DNA from: Kudoa neothunni
Lineage: Eukaryota > Cnidaria
DNA: 64,000 nt
NCBI GenBank assembly: GCA_964304625.1
Contig: OZ199840.1
Location: 1,736,001 to 1,800,000, forward strand
Direction of reading: 5' to 3'
Shown: positions 13,565 to 25,924 of the stretch, piece after piece
How positions within the stretch are numbered: the stretch's first letter is position 1
Layout of the letters: each line of letters opens with the position of its first letter
Made by a program: the position numbers and the translations under genes
Notes under the pieces: generated by a model
What the model was told of the DNA's origin: nothing
What the model saw: only the letters and a program-made list of their open reading frames with translations
Databases searched by the model: none

Positions 13565-14714
13565 CAGGGATCGATAACCCGCCGCTCCCCATTTTATGTT
13601 CAAAGTATAAACTATAATATCTAAGATTAAAACGCGAATAAATTATATAATTGCTAGTCTTTGCACTCACTATTACACTCAAATTTTGAATTATCATTAG
13701 ACATAAATCATTTTTAATAAAAATATTTGGATAATGAATAAATGTTTGGTACTCCAATATCACCACCTCGGACTAATTTTATTTATTAAAAAATTAAACA
13801 AATTAAATATAGAAAGAAAAGATTAAGCATAATTTGAATAACTGCTAAATGTAAAGAATTCCTCATTGAACTAAAATCCTATACATCTACGATCATTAAA
13901 AAATCTCAATAACTTTAAAAATTCTCAATTTTTTATGTTTTTAATTAAAAATTTATTTTTACCACTAGTCAAAATTTCTCCTTAATAAAAAGATTAATAT
14001 TATACTGAAATTCATCAAAAATAGACTTTTTGAGTAATATGTACAATACATCTTATTTATTTATATGCACAATTTTTATAAACCTTTAAGCTGGACTAAA
14101 GGAAGTGTTGGTAGTTCTTCCGGTTTACAAATTTTTTGAATAAATTTATTTCAATAAAAAATACTCTTGAAATATTAGACGATCATTATATTTACTACAG
14201 AGAAAATTCTATGTAGCATGTTGCAGAAATAATTTAATTGTTGAAAACACAAGAAAGTAAATTATTCGTACAATTTTAAAATATTAAGTTATTCTGTTAA
14301 AATTTTCTTTTTGTTGACGATAATATTCACGAAGATAGATTTTTTATCGTATACTCGTTGTATAGAGGTTAATGGTAATGTTTCTTATTTATCATAATAG
14401 GAATTATTTAAAACGAAATTACAATATTACTTGTAGTAATCAGAAAAATACAAGTGTATAATTTTTTATTTTTGTTAATTCCTTCCGCATTAAAAACATT
14501 AATATTTAAATAATTGGTTAATTAATTACAGAAAAACGCATAGAAGAATCAATTCGATGATTTCCCCAGATTTTTCTGGAATGTATGTTTTTACGGTTTC
14601 AAAGTTGAATACTTTGATTTTCGAGGCTATATTTAATGTGAGATCCGGAAGAAGTAAAATTTTTCCCCATTATGAATATTTGGCCCTTCCGGTCAGATCG
14701 GTTGCCGACCCCTG
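13565..14714. mobile_element. hAT-type element, degenerate, non-autonomous
   Basis: The left terminus CAGGGATCGATAACC (13565) and the right terminus, read inward as CAGGGGTCGGCAACC (ending 14714), are imperfect inverted repeats of the hAT kind. They are flanked by a degenerate 8-bp duplication, gtttagac and ttctaaac. The interior is AT-rich, and I could not read a transposase in it. Divergence of the ends and flanks suggests an old insertion. Confidence 0.6.
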
Positions 14715-14722
14715 TTCTAAAC

Positions 14723-16498
14723 GATTCATTCGTCGAACACAAGATTTTCCGATTGAGACATCCCGGACTCCCTTGGCCCTAGGGGATCCGGGAGACAATT
14801 ATTGGGTTGGTTCGAGACTCATAAAATGAGCTAATGTAAAATTTAACAAGCTGAACATACTTGTATGTAATCTACGAATTCTTCACAATCGCAAACCCCC
14901 CCCCCCCCCAAAAAAGTGTCGTGTTCGATTCATGCGCAATCGAGATTGAAATAAATCCAGAAAACAATAGTCAGATGAGAATTTTTAATGATAAATATAT
15001 CTTTTTTTTTAATATGAATTTTTATATTTAATATTAAATGAAACAATAATGTACCAAAAAATTTGTATTCGTGTATAACTTATTAATTTTCTATAGTAAA
15101 CTATACAGAAAGTAATAATTAAAATTAATTAGCATAAAAATAATGTTTTTAGATTGTTTTATTTAACTATTTTAAGTTTTTATACTTTAGGTTAAAATTA
15201 ATTCGTTCTCAAAAATTTTATAAACTAACACTTTACATTTATAATTGATTAATATATTTAGTTTTATCAATTAATTTTTAAATCAATTATTAAAACAATA
15301 AAATCCATATTAACCAAATGCGCGACTATTCTCAATTGATATTTTACACTATGATATTGAATATCTAGTTCGTTTTTAAGTTATGATTAATGCATATCGT
15401 TATCAAATTAAGTTACTCGTTGAAAGTTAATTATTTCCCAAAAACGACCAGAAATAATTAGCACTAAAATTTATTATTAGTTGTAGTTATTTTATTTAAT
15501 TTACTTTCTCGTTAATGTAACTTCCTTTTTTTCGTGTAATTTTATTAGAAATATTTTCCCCAACAAAATAGATCCATTTCAGAATATTATTTTTGAGAAA
15601 AGATGTGGAGTTGTCCTTATAAGTGACGTGGGGTGCGGAAATTAAAATAATCGGGAGGCGCTATTTGGATATTATCCTCCCCATTTATCTGAATTTCATA
15701 TATGTACAAATCTCAAGAAAGTGGGGAACATATCTAACTAATGATTCCGTGTGCAATTGGGACACAAAACATTGGGGAAGTCGTTTTATAGAGATCTTAG
15801 CTTAAACTCGCCACTTGCCGATTCGTATCCAATGGCCTGGCATCATCGCCATTGGTACAAACGTATTTTTGTGTGGAAAAATTTAATGATTATACAATGT
15901 ATCGAGAATAAAAATTATCCAATAATGGCCACCTCTGAATATTTAGATTTGAGTTAAATCATATCTTCATCTTATTAAAGCTTCTATATACATTATCGTT
16001 ATGTTTCTATAAATCATTCCGCGCTGAAGTATAAAGCCAAAAATTAACAACGTTTACATTTGCGGGATAACAATATTCTTGAACTTAACATTTAGATTCA
16101 GATATCTTAATTAGAGTTTAAAACGACCATATTAGGATGCAAATATGACAAGTTAGATCAAATGGCCTCATATTTTGAATTATATATTAGTACTTCAGAA
16201 TAGAAATGTAAATTTATTATTCTGGCGAAAATGTAATTCGATGAACACAGCTTAAATCCATTTAAATATTTATTAACGTCCAAGTCATTGTTAAGTACAT
16301 CTGAATAATCTATTTATTTTTCTTCAAAAATAAACTAAATTTTTTTGAACTCATCTATTATTTTTGAAAATAATCTTTTCAATTTTGTAACTCAAAGTAA
16401 TTAGCCGACAAAAATAAAACGTCATTATTATTATTATTTTTTGTTATTATTATCATTAATGCTAATCGCAATTTAAATCATAGAAATAAATAATTAGG
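14723..16498. other. Intergenic; 14-C homopolymer
   Basis: Spacer upstream of the glycosyltransferase gene. It contains a GC-richer scrap at 14730-14810 (unknown repeat remnant) and a run of 14 C at about 14896-14909. Two overlapping plus-strand ORFs at 15623-15957 have no recognisable domain and look accidental. Confidence 0.35.
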
Positions 16499-17572
16499 AT
16501 GTCTTATGTGACCATAAGGAATAGAATTTTGGTTTCAACTTGTCTCACATTATTAATCCTAGAATGTATGCATTCTAGAAGAGCGGCAATAAATCCTGCT
16601 GTAAGAATTCAAATACCTCTAGAAGATAATCAGTATAATTTTTAGGGTGCCAAAAATATTTACTCTAGATGTATGAAATGGAATCTAAATCCCTATTCCC
16701 AAAATCCACATCCGGTAATAGTGAAAGATCCAGAGGTGATAATACTGGTCGATTCGAAAGCTGACGACTTCGAATCAAGATGTGCTATTCGAGCAGTTTG
16801 GTCGCATTATTCGCAAAAAAATCTATCACATGTAATGTCATACGTGGTTTATTTTCAACTGGGTTTCAAGAGCAATGATACATTGAAACAAGTTCAGCAT
16901 GAAAACCAACTCTATCACGATCTACATATATTTGACCATATCAGCGAAACTTATTCTAACCTTAGAAACAAACTCTTGGCATCTTTAGAACACATAAATA
17001 GAACTAGAAGTTCAAAGTTGAAGTATATTGTAAAAACAGACGACGATGTTTATGTTGCCATAAAGAAATATCTTATCCACCTGAAGGCTACAATCAATGA
17101 TAATGTGGACTACGAAGGGTTGTTGTAAGTTTTAGGTTGAGAAACCTCATGGTAAGTATATTATAATATTTATATATTTCTTATATGTAGATGTGCAGAT
17201 ATGCCAATCATAACTGACGAAACCCATAAAAACTACCAGCCACCACTACCTTTTCTAAAAGATTTTTATTCTCCGTTTTGTTTAGGTCGTGGATACTTTA
17301 TTAAACCACATAAATTAAATTGTCTACTTTCGTCAACAAAAACGCATGTAAATCTGGCAAATAGCGACGCACACATTGGTTATATGTTGCAGTTATGTAA
17401 TACAACCATGAAAAATGATTCAAACTATGGATTGATTTCAATGCGTAATGATAACTTGATTCATGGGGTAGATCTCATCAAAAATAAAACCCAGTTCTAT
17501 TTTATGCACGGAATAAGAAAATATAACCAACTATTATTCGATGAATTATTCCACAATCTGCAGAGTACTTAA
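16499..17572 (+). CDS. GT31 beta-1,3-glycosyltransferase (B3GALT-like)
   Basis: A Golgi type II glycosyltransferase of family GT31, expected to add Gal or GlcNAc in beta-1,3 linkage; the sugar cannot be told from sequence. Three exons are inferred: 16499-16600, 16646-17124 and 17191-17572, with introns of 45 and 66 nt, giving 320 residues. Exon 1 supplies a short cytoplasmic start and signal anchor (RILVSTCLTLLILEC). Family motifs follow in order: RCAIRAVWSHY (canonical R-x-x-I-R-x-T-W), a YHDLHIFDHISETYSNL block, the metal-binding KTDDDVYV, then SPFCLGRGYFI and SDAHIGYM. In the last, SDAH stands where most members have an E-D pair. A start at 16673 would drop the membrane anchor, so 16499 is preferred. 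It is somewhat shorter than many family members but appears intact. Confidence 0.85.
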
Positions 17573-20500
17573 ATCTATTTATCAGCTTATTTTACTACGT
17601 ATATATATATATATATATATTCTCTATTTTAGATCCTTAAAGAATAACATTCCCAAATATCCACTACATTCTGGTTACACTGCAATTTATTACTAAATTT
17701 ATTATCGTTATTTGGTCAATACAATTGCATTAGATCTATCAACAAATTCAGTGCTGATTAACAAAATAGATAATATTAATTTTACATTAATTAACAAGTT
17801 ACATTGAAATAATAGCATGCTTTTTAATGAAAACTTTTGAGGGTTTTGGTTATATTTTATCCCTATCCTTAATAGAATTGTCAATAATGTCATATATCTT
17901 CATTTATATTTCTTGAATGACTTTATAATTACAAAAAAGTGTCTGAAAAGTGAGAGAGTATCACACATTGTGAAAAATGGCAATAAATGGTAGTTTATCT
18001 CATTATGAGAAATCTTCAAATGAGTTTTTTCATACCTGTTGTAATAGTTACATAGTTATTATTAAATGTTTTATGATAAAAGTATTTACTTATAAAGTCT
18101 AAAAAATAATTAATAGATATCTTAAGCACAACATCGAATCTTAAATCATAAATAGGTATCATATAATCGTTGATTGAACTTCGATTAGCTTTTAATTTTA
18201 CGATAAATAGGAAAATTACGCAACAATCATTGGCAAAACTCGAATAAACTTTATTATAATTCAATCAGGTAGTTTATTACTTTTTTCTTTTCTTCCCATA
18301 TGCAGTCATTCTAAAATCTCTTAGTCTTCAAACATCTTTAGGCTTTTTGGACCGTAAAATCTGCAAAAAATGTATGATGATACACTGAAGCTTAAACCTT
18401 ATAATTCCAGTAGATGTGGTTTATTTTATATTGTCTGATAAATTAATAAACTGTGATCTAATTGGATACCAATTTTTTTTGAAATACAGATTAAAATCCT
18501 TAACATTCAGCTGTCAAGTTTAGTCCGCATTTTTTAATAATCATCTTAATTTCTAACGAAGATTATTTTTTGAAGAATTTTTAGCATCATATCTTGTAAT
18601 GCACACGTGATATTATATATTTAAAACAATATCTACCACTCGAAAATTTTCAAAACATAAAATTTACATATAAGTAGTTCGGAATCGTTTTTCAAGACTT
18701 TCAAATCTTTGCTGATGATTATAGAAAGTCCCGTTTCCTCTATCGATGACAGAATAGATATTAATTATTAATGTATTAATTTAAAATAATTTTCTTTGTA
18801 AATAATACGTGCACTACTTATATGGCTCGTTGCAGGGGAAATCGTTGACTGTTAGGTATTGGGGAACACTGAAGAAACTTTAATAAAATGGTGAGTTTAA
18901 AAAATCAATAAATTACGAATATTGTGTTTTTTATTGTGATTTCTGTAATTTTCAGGCAGTATCAACATAAATAGCTCTAGCAACAAGGAAAAACCCTTCT
19001 TCATCTCATCCCCTATAAATATAGTTGCACAAAGCCGATTCGCATCTTCACTAAGAATTCTAACATCATAGTTATGATCCAGAGTTAAAATGTTATAAAA
19101 TTAGTTGATATTATTACCTTGGTAAGATGCTATTTTCGTGTAATATATGGAATCGAGTGCAATATTACATTCGTTTCGTATTCTACCTTAGGTTGAAGCG
19201 TTTTTTCATTGACAAATTTAGAAATTAATGTTGATATTAATTTACGTTGTGAGGTACACCTGAATAAAACCAGATTTCTTCTGTGGTTATGTGCTACATG
19301 TAGAAATTTTACTTCAAGTTTTTTTTCGTCGGAGCTGACTCTTACCTTAATATGAGTCTGACAGGTGCCCCACGAAGTTTTAGCCTCTTTTACACCATTT
19401 GCTCTATTACGAAAATAATTGTCAAAATAACAAATTTACTAAATATAACATTATTTTAATTTCCTATTAATTTTTTAAATCTCTATCTATTAAGTTACAT
19501 AATGATTTTTTTTTCGTATAACTAAAGAATATTCTGGATGATGAAACTGGAAAAATCTTCTCTCTACTTAAAACATATCAATCTTAGCACTGCCTTATAT
19601 TATTTCTTATTCTGGCATATTATAAAGATCATAAAAAATTCCACGTTAATGAATATAAATTATTTATAATCGTTAATATTAAATATAAGCATAATTCATA
19701 ATTATAAGTATTACAAGTTCTGTAAGTTCATTTTCGTAACACTTTTACATCCTACCTCACAGTTATCCATTTTAAAGTACCTTAAAAGGGCAGGTAAAAA
19801 ATTTTTTAACAAACAAATAAAATGTGTATTTATATGCACATACAGGTTGGGTACTTACGATAGATTTGATTTAGTTAGGGCGATTTGAGGATGGATTATC
19901 GAATTAGAATTAAAAAAAATCTAGAAATACTCAATTGTAATAACATAAAATCAAAAATTATTTCAACGGCCACAACATATATATACATACATACATAAAC
20001 TGATATTTTAAACTTTTAAGTCACCGATTTTTATCGTAAAATCTATATAATAAATTTTAACGCGAAAATTTAAAATTTAATAGATAAAAATATGTTTAAA
20101 TAGTAAAGAATATTATAGGTTTAAGCATTCTCAGAATTTGGAGAAATTCGTTTTTGTGATAATAGCCAATGCCTAAAAAGATACGCGTATTTTTTACACG
20201 TAGTGTTTTTGAGGTCATATATGACCCAGGTAATTTATATTAAATAATGCGGCTAAATTGTGAATACCATAATCCGAAATTATATAGAATTCTAACGATA
20301 AAATAAAGAGAAAATGAGGAAAAACCTTTAAAGGATTCATGTGAGTGACAACGAAGCGGATTAATTTCGAATAACGGATAGTTTGGACGAAGAATATTCC
20401 ACAAATTTTAAGAGTTACTTTAGTGAAATTTTCAATTCTACTCAATCAGGCAGTGTCCATTCGTTCGTGCACATGCACATGTTATTAATATGGTTTCGTA

Positions 20501-20828
20501 TCCGCTTTTCGTTATGTTATGTTATGTTGAACTGGACTGTGGAAAAAATCTACCACGAATTCTAATGAATGGGACATTCCTGTTCCATCTTTACTAAAGA
20601 CGTGGGAATGGAACATCCCAAATTGATTTTATTGTTTGCACAAAGTGCAACAAAACATTCCTGCTTAAGTCATCTTGGGGGAATAGGAAACTTCTTACTC
20701 AAAATAACTTACATACTCAAACAAACAAAAATATAAAAATTAATGAATTATTTGTTTCACATTCCTCTATTGTTAATATAAGCGTATAAGAGGGGGTAAT
20801 GTTTGACATTTAAATTTCTAATTTTGTA
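17573..20828. other. Intergenic, AT-rich
   Basis: No supported gene. A TA microsatellite lies at about 17598-17620, just downstream of the glycosyltransferase. An imperfect hairpin occurs at 20570-20620 (TGGGACATTCC against GGAACATCCCA). A possible terminal coding exon on the minus strand near 18325-18355, after a good tttttgcag acceptor, was considered but nothing upstream supports it. Confidence 0.35.
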
Positions 20829-21370
20829 GCTGAATTAATCTCTCGGTTTACAATAACGGGAAGTGCATCGTTTACAGAGAAGATAAACTTTGCATTTAAC
20901 TTAGGCAAAAAATTCAATGAACGTAATGCTAAGCTTAAGATCTTATCCTAAAAATGCGTCAAAAGAATAATTACGAATGAGTATGAGCGCATGTATTTAA
21001 AAATGGAAAAATTATTTAAAACAACCAATCACAATAGTATGTGCCCAACCGTTGATATCTGGACTGATATTATCAAAATTAATTAATTAATTAATTAAAT
21101 GATATGACAGTGTTATTTGTTAAAAATTTCACCCTCTACATTTCCAATATGGCATGATATATTTTCCTGTAAAACGCATTGCAGAAAATATAAATTCAAT
21201 CCGCACGGAATTTTATAGTAAATTTTCACGTAACAAATCTGATCTAAGAATTGTTTGTAACTCCGCAGCAAACTATCTATCAGGTCTAAAAGAGTTCAAC
21301 ACAACCAAGTGTGTTTCTCACCGCCTTCATACTATTATATCTCAAGTTATTTTATGTATTAAATTTAAGT
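20829..21370 (+). pseudogene. hAT transposase relic
   Basis: Conceptual translation from 20829 gives a hAT-like N-terminal half in a single frame (ELISRFTITGSASF, then KCVKRIITNEYERM, PTVDIWTDI), interrupted by one TAA near 20949. A second frame downstream continues with LRIVCNSAANYLSGLKEF and CVSHRLHTIIS, the conserved region in which hAT enzymes carry the second Asp of the DDE triad; here Asn-Ser replaces the usual Asp. The region in between is frame-shifted and interrupted by an AATT repeat at 21080-21100. The C-terminal dimerisation domain was not found and no terminal repeats are visible. Dead and truncated. Confidence 0.65.
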
Positions 21371-23299
21371 AAAAATTTTCGTAAGTAAATAAACGTAAAA
21401 GTGGTATACATAACGATACGCTTTCTTAATCTCTCAAAATTCTGTTTGGTAAATAAAGGAAAAACTGTTATGATCCAAATTTAAATAATTTATATTTATG
21501 TATTTTAATATGTTGATTAAACGCTTTATCATTACTAAGTTTATAAATAAATTTTACTTTCGATATAATGGCTAATTTCGATTTTTTATTATGTGTAGCT
21601 TGGGATCTCAGTACAAACAGCACATCCGATTTATCCATACTAAGGGTGAATGTTGACAAACTGTGCGGATCTTTTCATAAGATTGGCAATACATCCAATA
21701 CATTGTATAACACTTCAGCTGCGAGTTAACAGCATGGTAGTTGTTACAAAGAATGATTTGGACATAACCCACATATTAAAATCATTAATTATTTCATTAC
21801 AAAGCTTTGTTATATACTATAACATTAATGAAACATTATTTTATTAAAACGAATATTTTTGTCCCAAAAAATTAAATTTGTAATGTATATTAATTGTATA
21901 CTTTATGTCGTATTTTAAATATAAATAGATCAATGTACGATTAATATAATTATTGTTAGTTTCAATTTCGCAAGTAATTGATGTATAAAAATTACTTCAC
22001 TAATAATAATGTACTAATAAAAATTTATAAACTAAAATAAACAATTATAAATGTTACTAAATGGATTAAAAGTTAATTTGACGTTTAAAAATAAAGATAG
22101 ATGACATATTACTTCATAATATTAGACAAGCTTATTTAGAAGGTTTACTACGCTAAATTTGGTATGTAATTCTTAAGAAAATTTAAATAATGGTTAAAGT
22201 ATATTAATTAGGATAAAATAAGCAAATAATCAGCTATGTTTCGTTATATTTATGCAAAACGATATGGGTTGCACGTGTACCCCACTGTAGTCGAATAGGA
22301 ATTAGGCCAAAATTTAGAAGTAATTTATTTGAGCTCAATATTTTTTGATTTATTATTGATAATCGTAAAAGAAAAAGAAAAAACGAGGAAAAACGGACCC
22401 AATATGGTGTTTTTCTAAAGCCATGTACGTCACCATTATCAAAAATGATTCTAAAATATTGATTATTAGATTTTTAAAAGTGTTATAATTCAAAAAAAAT
22501 ATGGAGTAAAATTTACCCCAAAGTCCATTACACACTACACACTCATCGTTTTGGAGATCATTAGAGTGTTAATATTGAGATATAACTGCTCTTAATATTG
22601 TTTCATCTAATCATTATATAGGAGGCACTTAATTTTCTTGAACCATTTTCACTAAATCAAATCTAGGTTTGGATATGTTTACCCAGAACCTAGATTTCTA
22701 AAAATTCAATTTACAGGATACTTTTAACCAGTGTATATTGGAGGTTCTAATATAATTCTGTATTATATTTTAAAATTCCACTGAGTATGTTAATTTATAG
22801 CAGTTTAGAATGCAGTATAGGAGTAGTTATCGTCCCCTCGGAAGGAAATGTTACTTTATTGCATTATAATTTTATATCAATTATTGTATACTTATTTCTA
22901 CAAAAAAGTATTAGTAATACAAAATAAAAACACTTATCAATAAACAATTTCCAGTCCAAAAAACGTAAAACTGGTTAGTCACATGATTCCCACATGGGTT
23001 ATTTTCTGTCTTGTTTTAATTCTAATTGACTTTTAATTCACAAAAATATCTAAAAAAACACAGGTATTTTTCATTTAATATTTTTATAGTATTTTATGTT
23101 TTTGGAAACTGAGTAAAAGTGGGTGTGCGGGACACTTTTTATCTATTATAGTCACATTCTTTTTAAAATATGAAACTCATTTCATTTCATTTTACCAATT
23201 AAACCATTGCATTTAAAATGTGAAGTCAAACTTTAAGTTTTACTTAAAGGAATCTTTTTAACTAAAAGTATAATGTTCGAGCAATATTAAACCTGGGAA
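21371..23299. other. Intergenic, AT-rich
   Basis: Nothing recognisable. The part up to about 21900 may still belong to the decayed hAT element just upstream, but no end was found. Confidence 0.35.
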
Positions 23300-23560
23300 A
23301 TGTCTGAGAAATCGTCTAATCCTCATTTTGAAGAAATTTCAAGTCTCTTACAACTAGAACATCTTAAACCTCCTGTAATAAATTCTCGTGATAGGAAAAA
23401 AAGAATTACCGAAAATAGCAAAATATCAATTATCTACTGCACTCAATTTATGGTATTAGTCCAAAGTTTAGGGCGCAAAAGTGAGCACAACACATACTCA
23501 AGCATCGAAATACCTTGTTTAAAACTCAATGAGGAATTAATCAAACATGAATACGAGTAG
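23300..23560 (+). CDS. Hypothetical small ORF, 86 residues
   Basis: The longest open stretch between the glycosyltransferase and RPS29: hydrophilic, rich in Ser, Glu and Lys, starting MSEKSSNPHFEEISS. It has no signal peptide, membrane segment or known motif. A GT-AG pair inside it (from about 23375 to 23459) could make it a two-exon gene with a different C-terminus. It may equally be chance in AT-rich DNA. Reported because it is more open and less repetitive than its surroundings. Confidence 0.2.
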   Translation: MSEKSSNPHFEEISSLLQLEHLKPPVINSRDRKKRITENSKISIIYCTQFMVLVQSLGRKSEHNTYSSIEIPCLKLNEELIKHEYE

Positions 23561-23956
23561 GTCAAGTTATTAACGCGAAATTCTACAAATTTATTTCGCA
23601 AAGAAAATTGGCATTTAACACCACAGCAGATCCCCCCAAAAAAATGAAAATATAATTAATCGCAACTGATCTAGTTATGTATTGACAAAGAGCTAACTCA
23701 CGGTAGAAATGTGATGAACTTATCTTAGCAAAAGCGCAATCTAACCCAACTCGAGAGTGAATTAAAGAAGTATATAGAATCATAATATACGGCACTCTTG
23801 GCACCAATAACGAGCATATATATTATTAAAAATTATAGAATTCTATGTTTCGGTCAACGCAAAATCAATAATCCAACAAATATGTTCAACAAACCAACAA
23901 ATAGCTAATACTAACAGTATTCAGTTTTTAATTCATTTAATTAAGCTAGAATGTAA

Positions 23957-24194
23957 TTAGTAAAGGGCAGATTTAGGTTCAATTACTTTGTTGAATCCAA
24001 TTTTCTTGGCATTTTCTCTGAAACATTGACGACACACATCCAATCCATATTTTCTTATAAGACCGTGATGGTTGCGGCATACGCGACTATAGAAATTAGT
24101 TAGGCGGCTAAAATTCATTAAAATCAACAAACCATTTACGACTTCCTTGGCCATAGTTTCTAGGATGAGAATACCAAATTCTTTCGTGAACCAT
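23957..24194 (-). CDS. RPS29: 40S ribosomal protein S29 (uS14)
   Basis: A structural protein of the small ribosomal subunit head. Two exons are inferred: 24194-24133 and 24086-23957, with a 46-nt intron that begins gtttgt, has a ctaac branch-site candidate and ends ctatag. The product has 63 residues: [17 protein letters not shown], then the zinc module [16 protein letters not shown], then CRQC and [10 protein letters not shown]. The first zinc Cys codon is split TG|T by the intron, so a single-frame reading misses exon 1 and shows Ser in place of Cys. All four zinc ligands are present after splicing. The C-terminus is about seven residues longer than the usual 56-residue protein (tail VIEPKSALY). 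The fit to the family is close throughout. Confidence 0.95.
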
Positions 24195-25924
24195 CTTGCT
24201 AGAGACTCGTGTGTACAGCCCGACTTATTCCGATCAATTGATCGGGGGTTGTATTTGGTTACATGCATTTATAGTAATATGCTGGGATTTCTTTGTTCAG
24301 AATTACTTATTTTAAGTTCGAATCAACTGTTAAGACACTTTTCTCTCCATTATTAATAATTGTAGATATTCGACGGAAACCAACGAAGATAATGATGTTG
24401 TAGGAAATGATTGGATTCTCATTAAACTTACAGATTTTTACACGTCTTAGTATTTTTTTGAAATTATTTTTTATAATTTGTTGACTTAAAAACAACATAC
24501 CTATAACGGAGGTTCTAAAAATTGATCTGGTTGTTAATAGTCGTGAATTTCCGCCCCGGGCATATGAGGGGAATTAATCTATTCCTTTATTCATGTTTTT
24601 TATATTTTGTATTAAAAATGCTACTGTAATAATATTAGTTTAAAATATTAACATTAATTTTAGGGGTCATTTCGCTTCTATAACTTTAACAAGCAGTTAT
24701 ACTCTCTCAAAGAGTTAAAGTAAATATAATTTCTAAATAATAGTTTTGTTGTTAGTTGATTATTGTTCTAATCAATTGTTAGTAATAAAATCTCTAGTAC
24801 GAATTGAAATTGTTATGCTCGATTCAATAAACGTTCGATAAAATAGCTTAGTTCAATCTCAGATAGATATGCCAATAGATGAGACAAATTATAAGCGATA
24901 GTTAAAAAAAAGTTTTATTACCGAAATAACTCTTGGGTGAATAAGAAATTTTCTCTTAAGCTGCGGGCGTCGGCAAAAAATACCTTAGAAAGTAACTAGA
25001 GCTGCCGAAAAGAGAAGGAAAATGATGTGAATATATCAAAAGCTTATCTATGGAAGGTGTCATTTCTGAAAGGTGGGGTGTATACAGCGATCATAAATGA
25101 AAAGTTATCGATTCGTGAATGAGTGTTTACTTTTTATCAAATGAAAATAATGAATCATAGGCAGTACAGTGGATAAAATACGATTATTCACACTTCTGAT
25201 GAATTAATTATTTTGAGAGATTCAATAATACTATTGAATTTATCTTAAATTTTTATGTATTGATATTTTTACATCTGAATAATTCTAAAGTTAAAAAAAA
25301 GATGTAAAAATCAGAACGCAGGTGCAGGTATTTCAGTATTTAAGACAAAGCAGGGTGGACTCACTGTGAAATACCTCTGACAAAATATTTCAGCGATTTT
25401 ATCCGAATAAAACATTTATCAAAAATTTACATTTTTTAGACATGTGGAATGGATCGATTTTATAATTTTATCTAGATACGCAGAAACTAAAGTAGATAAT
25501 AAGTTTTTGAAGCTGAGAACAACTTTAAAAGTCCCATCCATATTTTACGTCTCACCTAATCAAAAGAATTATATTTCTATAAATTAAATAAAATTTAAAC
25601 TGCTTATATTTCAAAAAACGTTTTATGAAGAATATTTGAACAAAATTTCTGTATTTTACGTAATTTTAGGTAGGCAAAAAATAATAAAGTGAAGGAAAAT
25701 AAAGAAATAATTTATAACGATTTAATTCACATATATATTAAATATATTTTGGGAAATGTGGCCATTTAAATAAAGAAAAATTTGTGCCGACTTCAAATTT
25801 CTCAATGAGAAAAAAACCGGAAAACTTTACACAATGCTGCAAACGGGTAAAATATCTTTCCCAGCGATAGTAGTGTAATCTCTTCAGGTAGTGAAAATTG
25901 CCATCAAGTTAGCATCCCAAAGCG
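24195..25924. other. Intergenic, divergent promoter space
   Basis: Separates RPS29 (minus) from the acid-phosphatase-like gene (plus), so promoters of both must lie here. No repeats or ORFs with support. An alternative longer 5' reading of RPS29 to 24268 is not coding-like. Confidence 0.4.

Noticed and set aside
15623-15957. Two overlapping plus-strand ORFs
   Set aside because: No domain, no splice continuity and no coding-like composition.
18310-18365. Possible last exon on the minus strand (ILRSKKPKDV or FYGPKSLKMFED)
   Set aside because: It has a good acceptor but two alternative frames, and no upstream exon could be found.
18840-18980. ATG followed by gtgagt donor and a later cag acceptor, as in short-first-exon ribosomal genes
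   Set aside because: The joined reading stops after five codons.
20570-20620. Hairpin with TGGGACATTCC and GGAACATCCCA
   Set aside because: Imperfect, isolated and without flanking duplication; too weak to call an element or a regulator.
23957-24268. 103-codon single-frame start for RPS29
   Set aside because: The first 60 codons bear no relation to uS14; splicing gives the conserved N-terminus and restores the zinc Cys.
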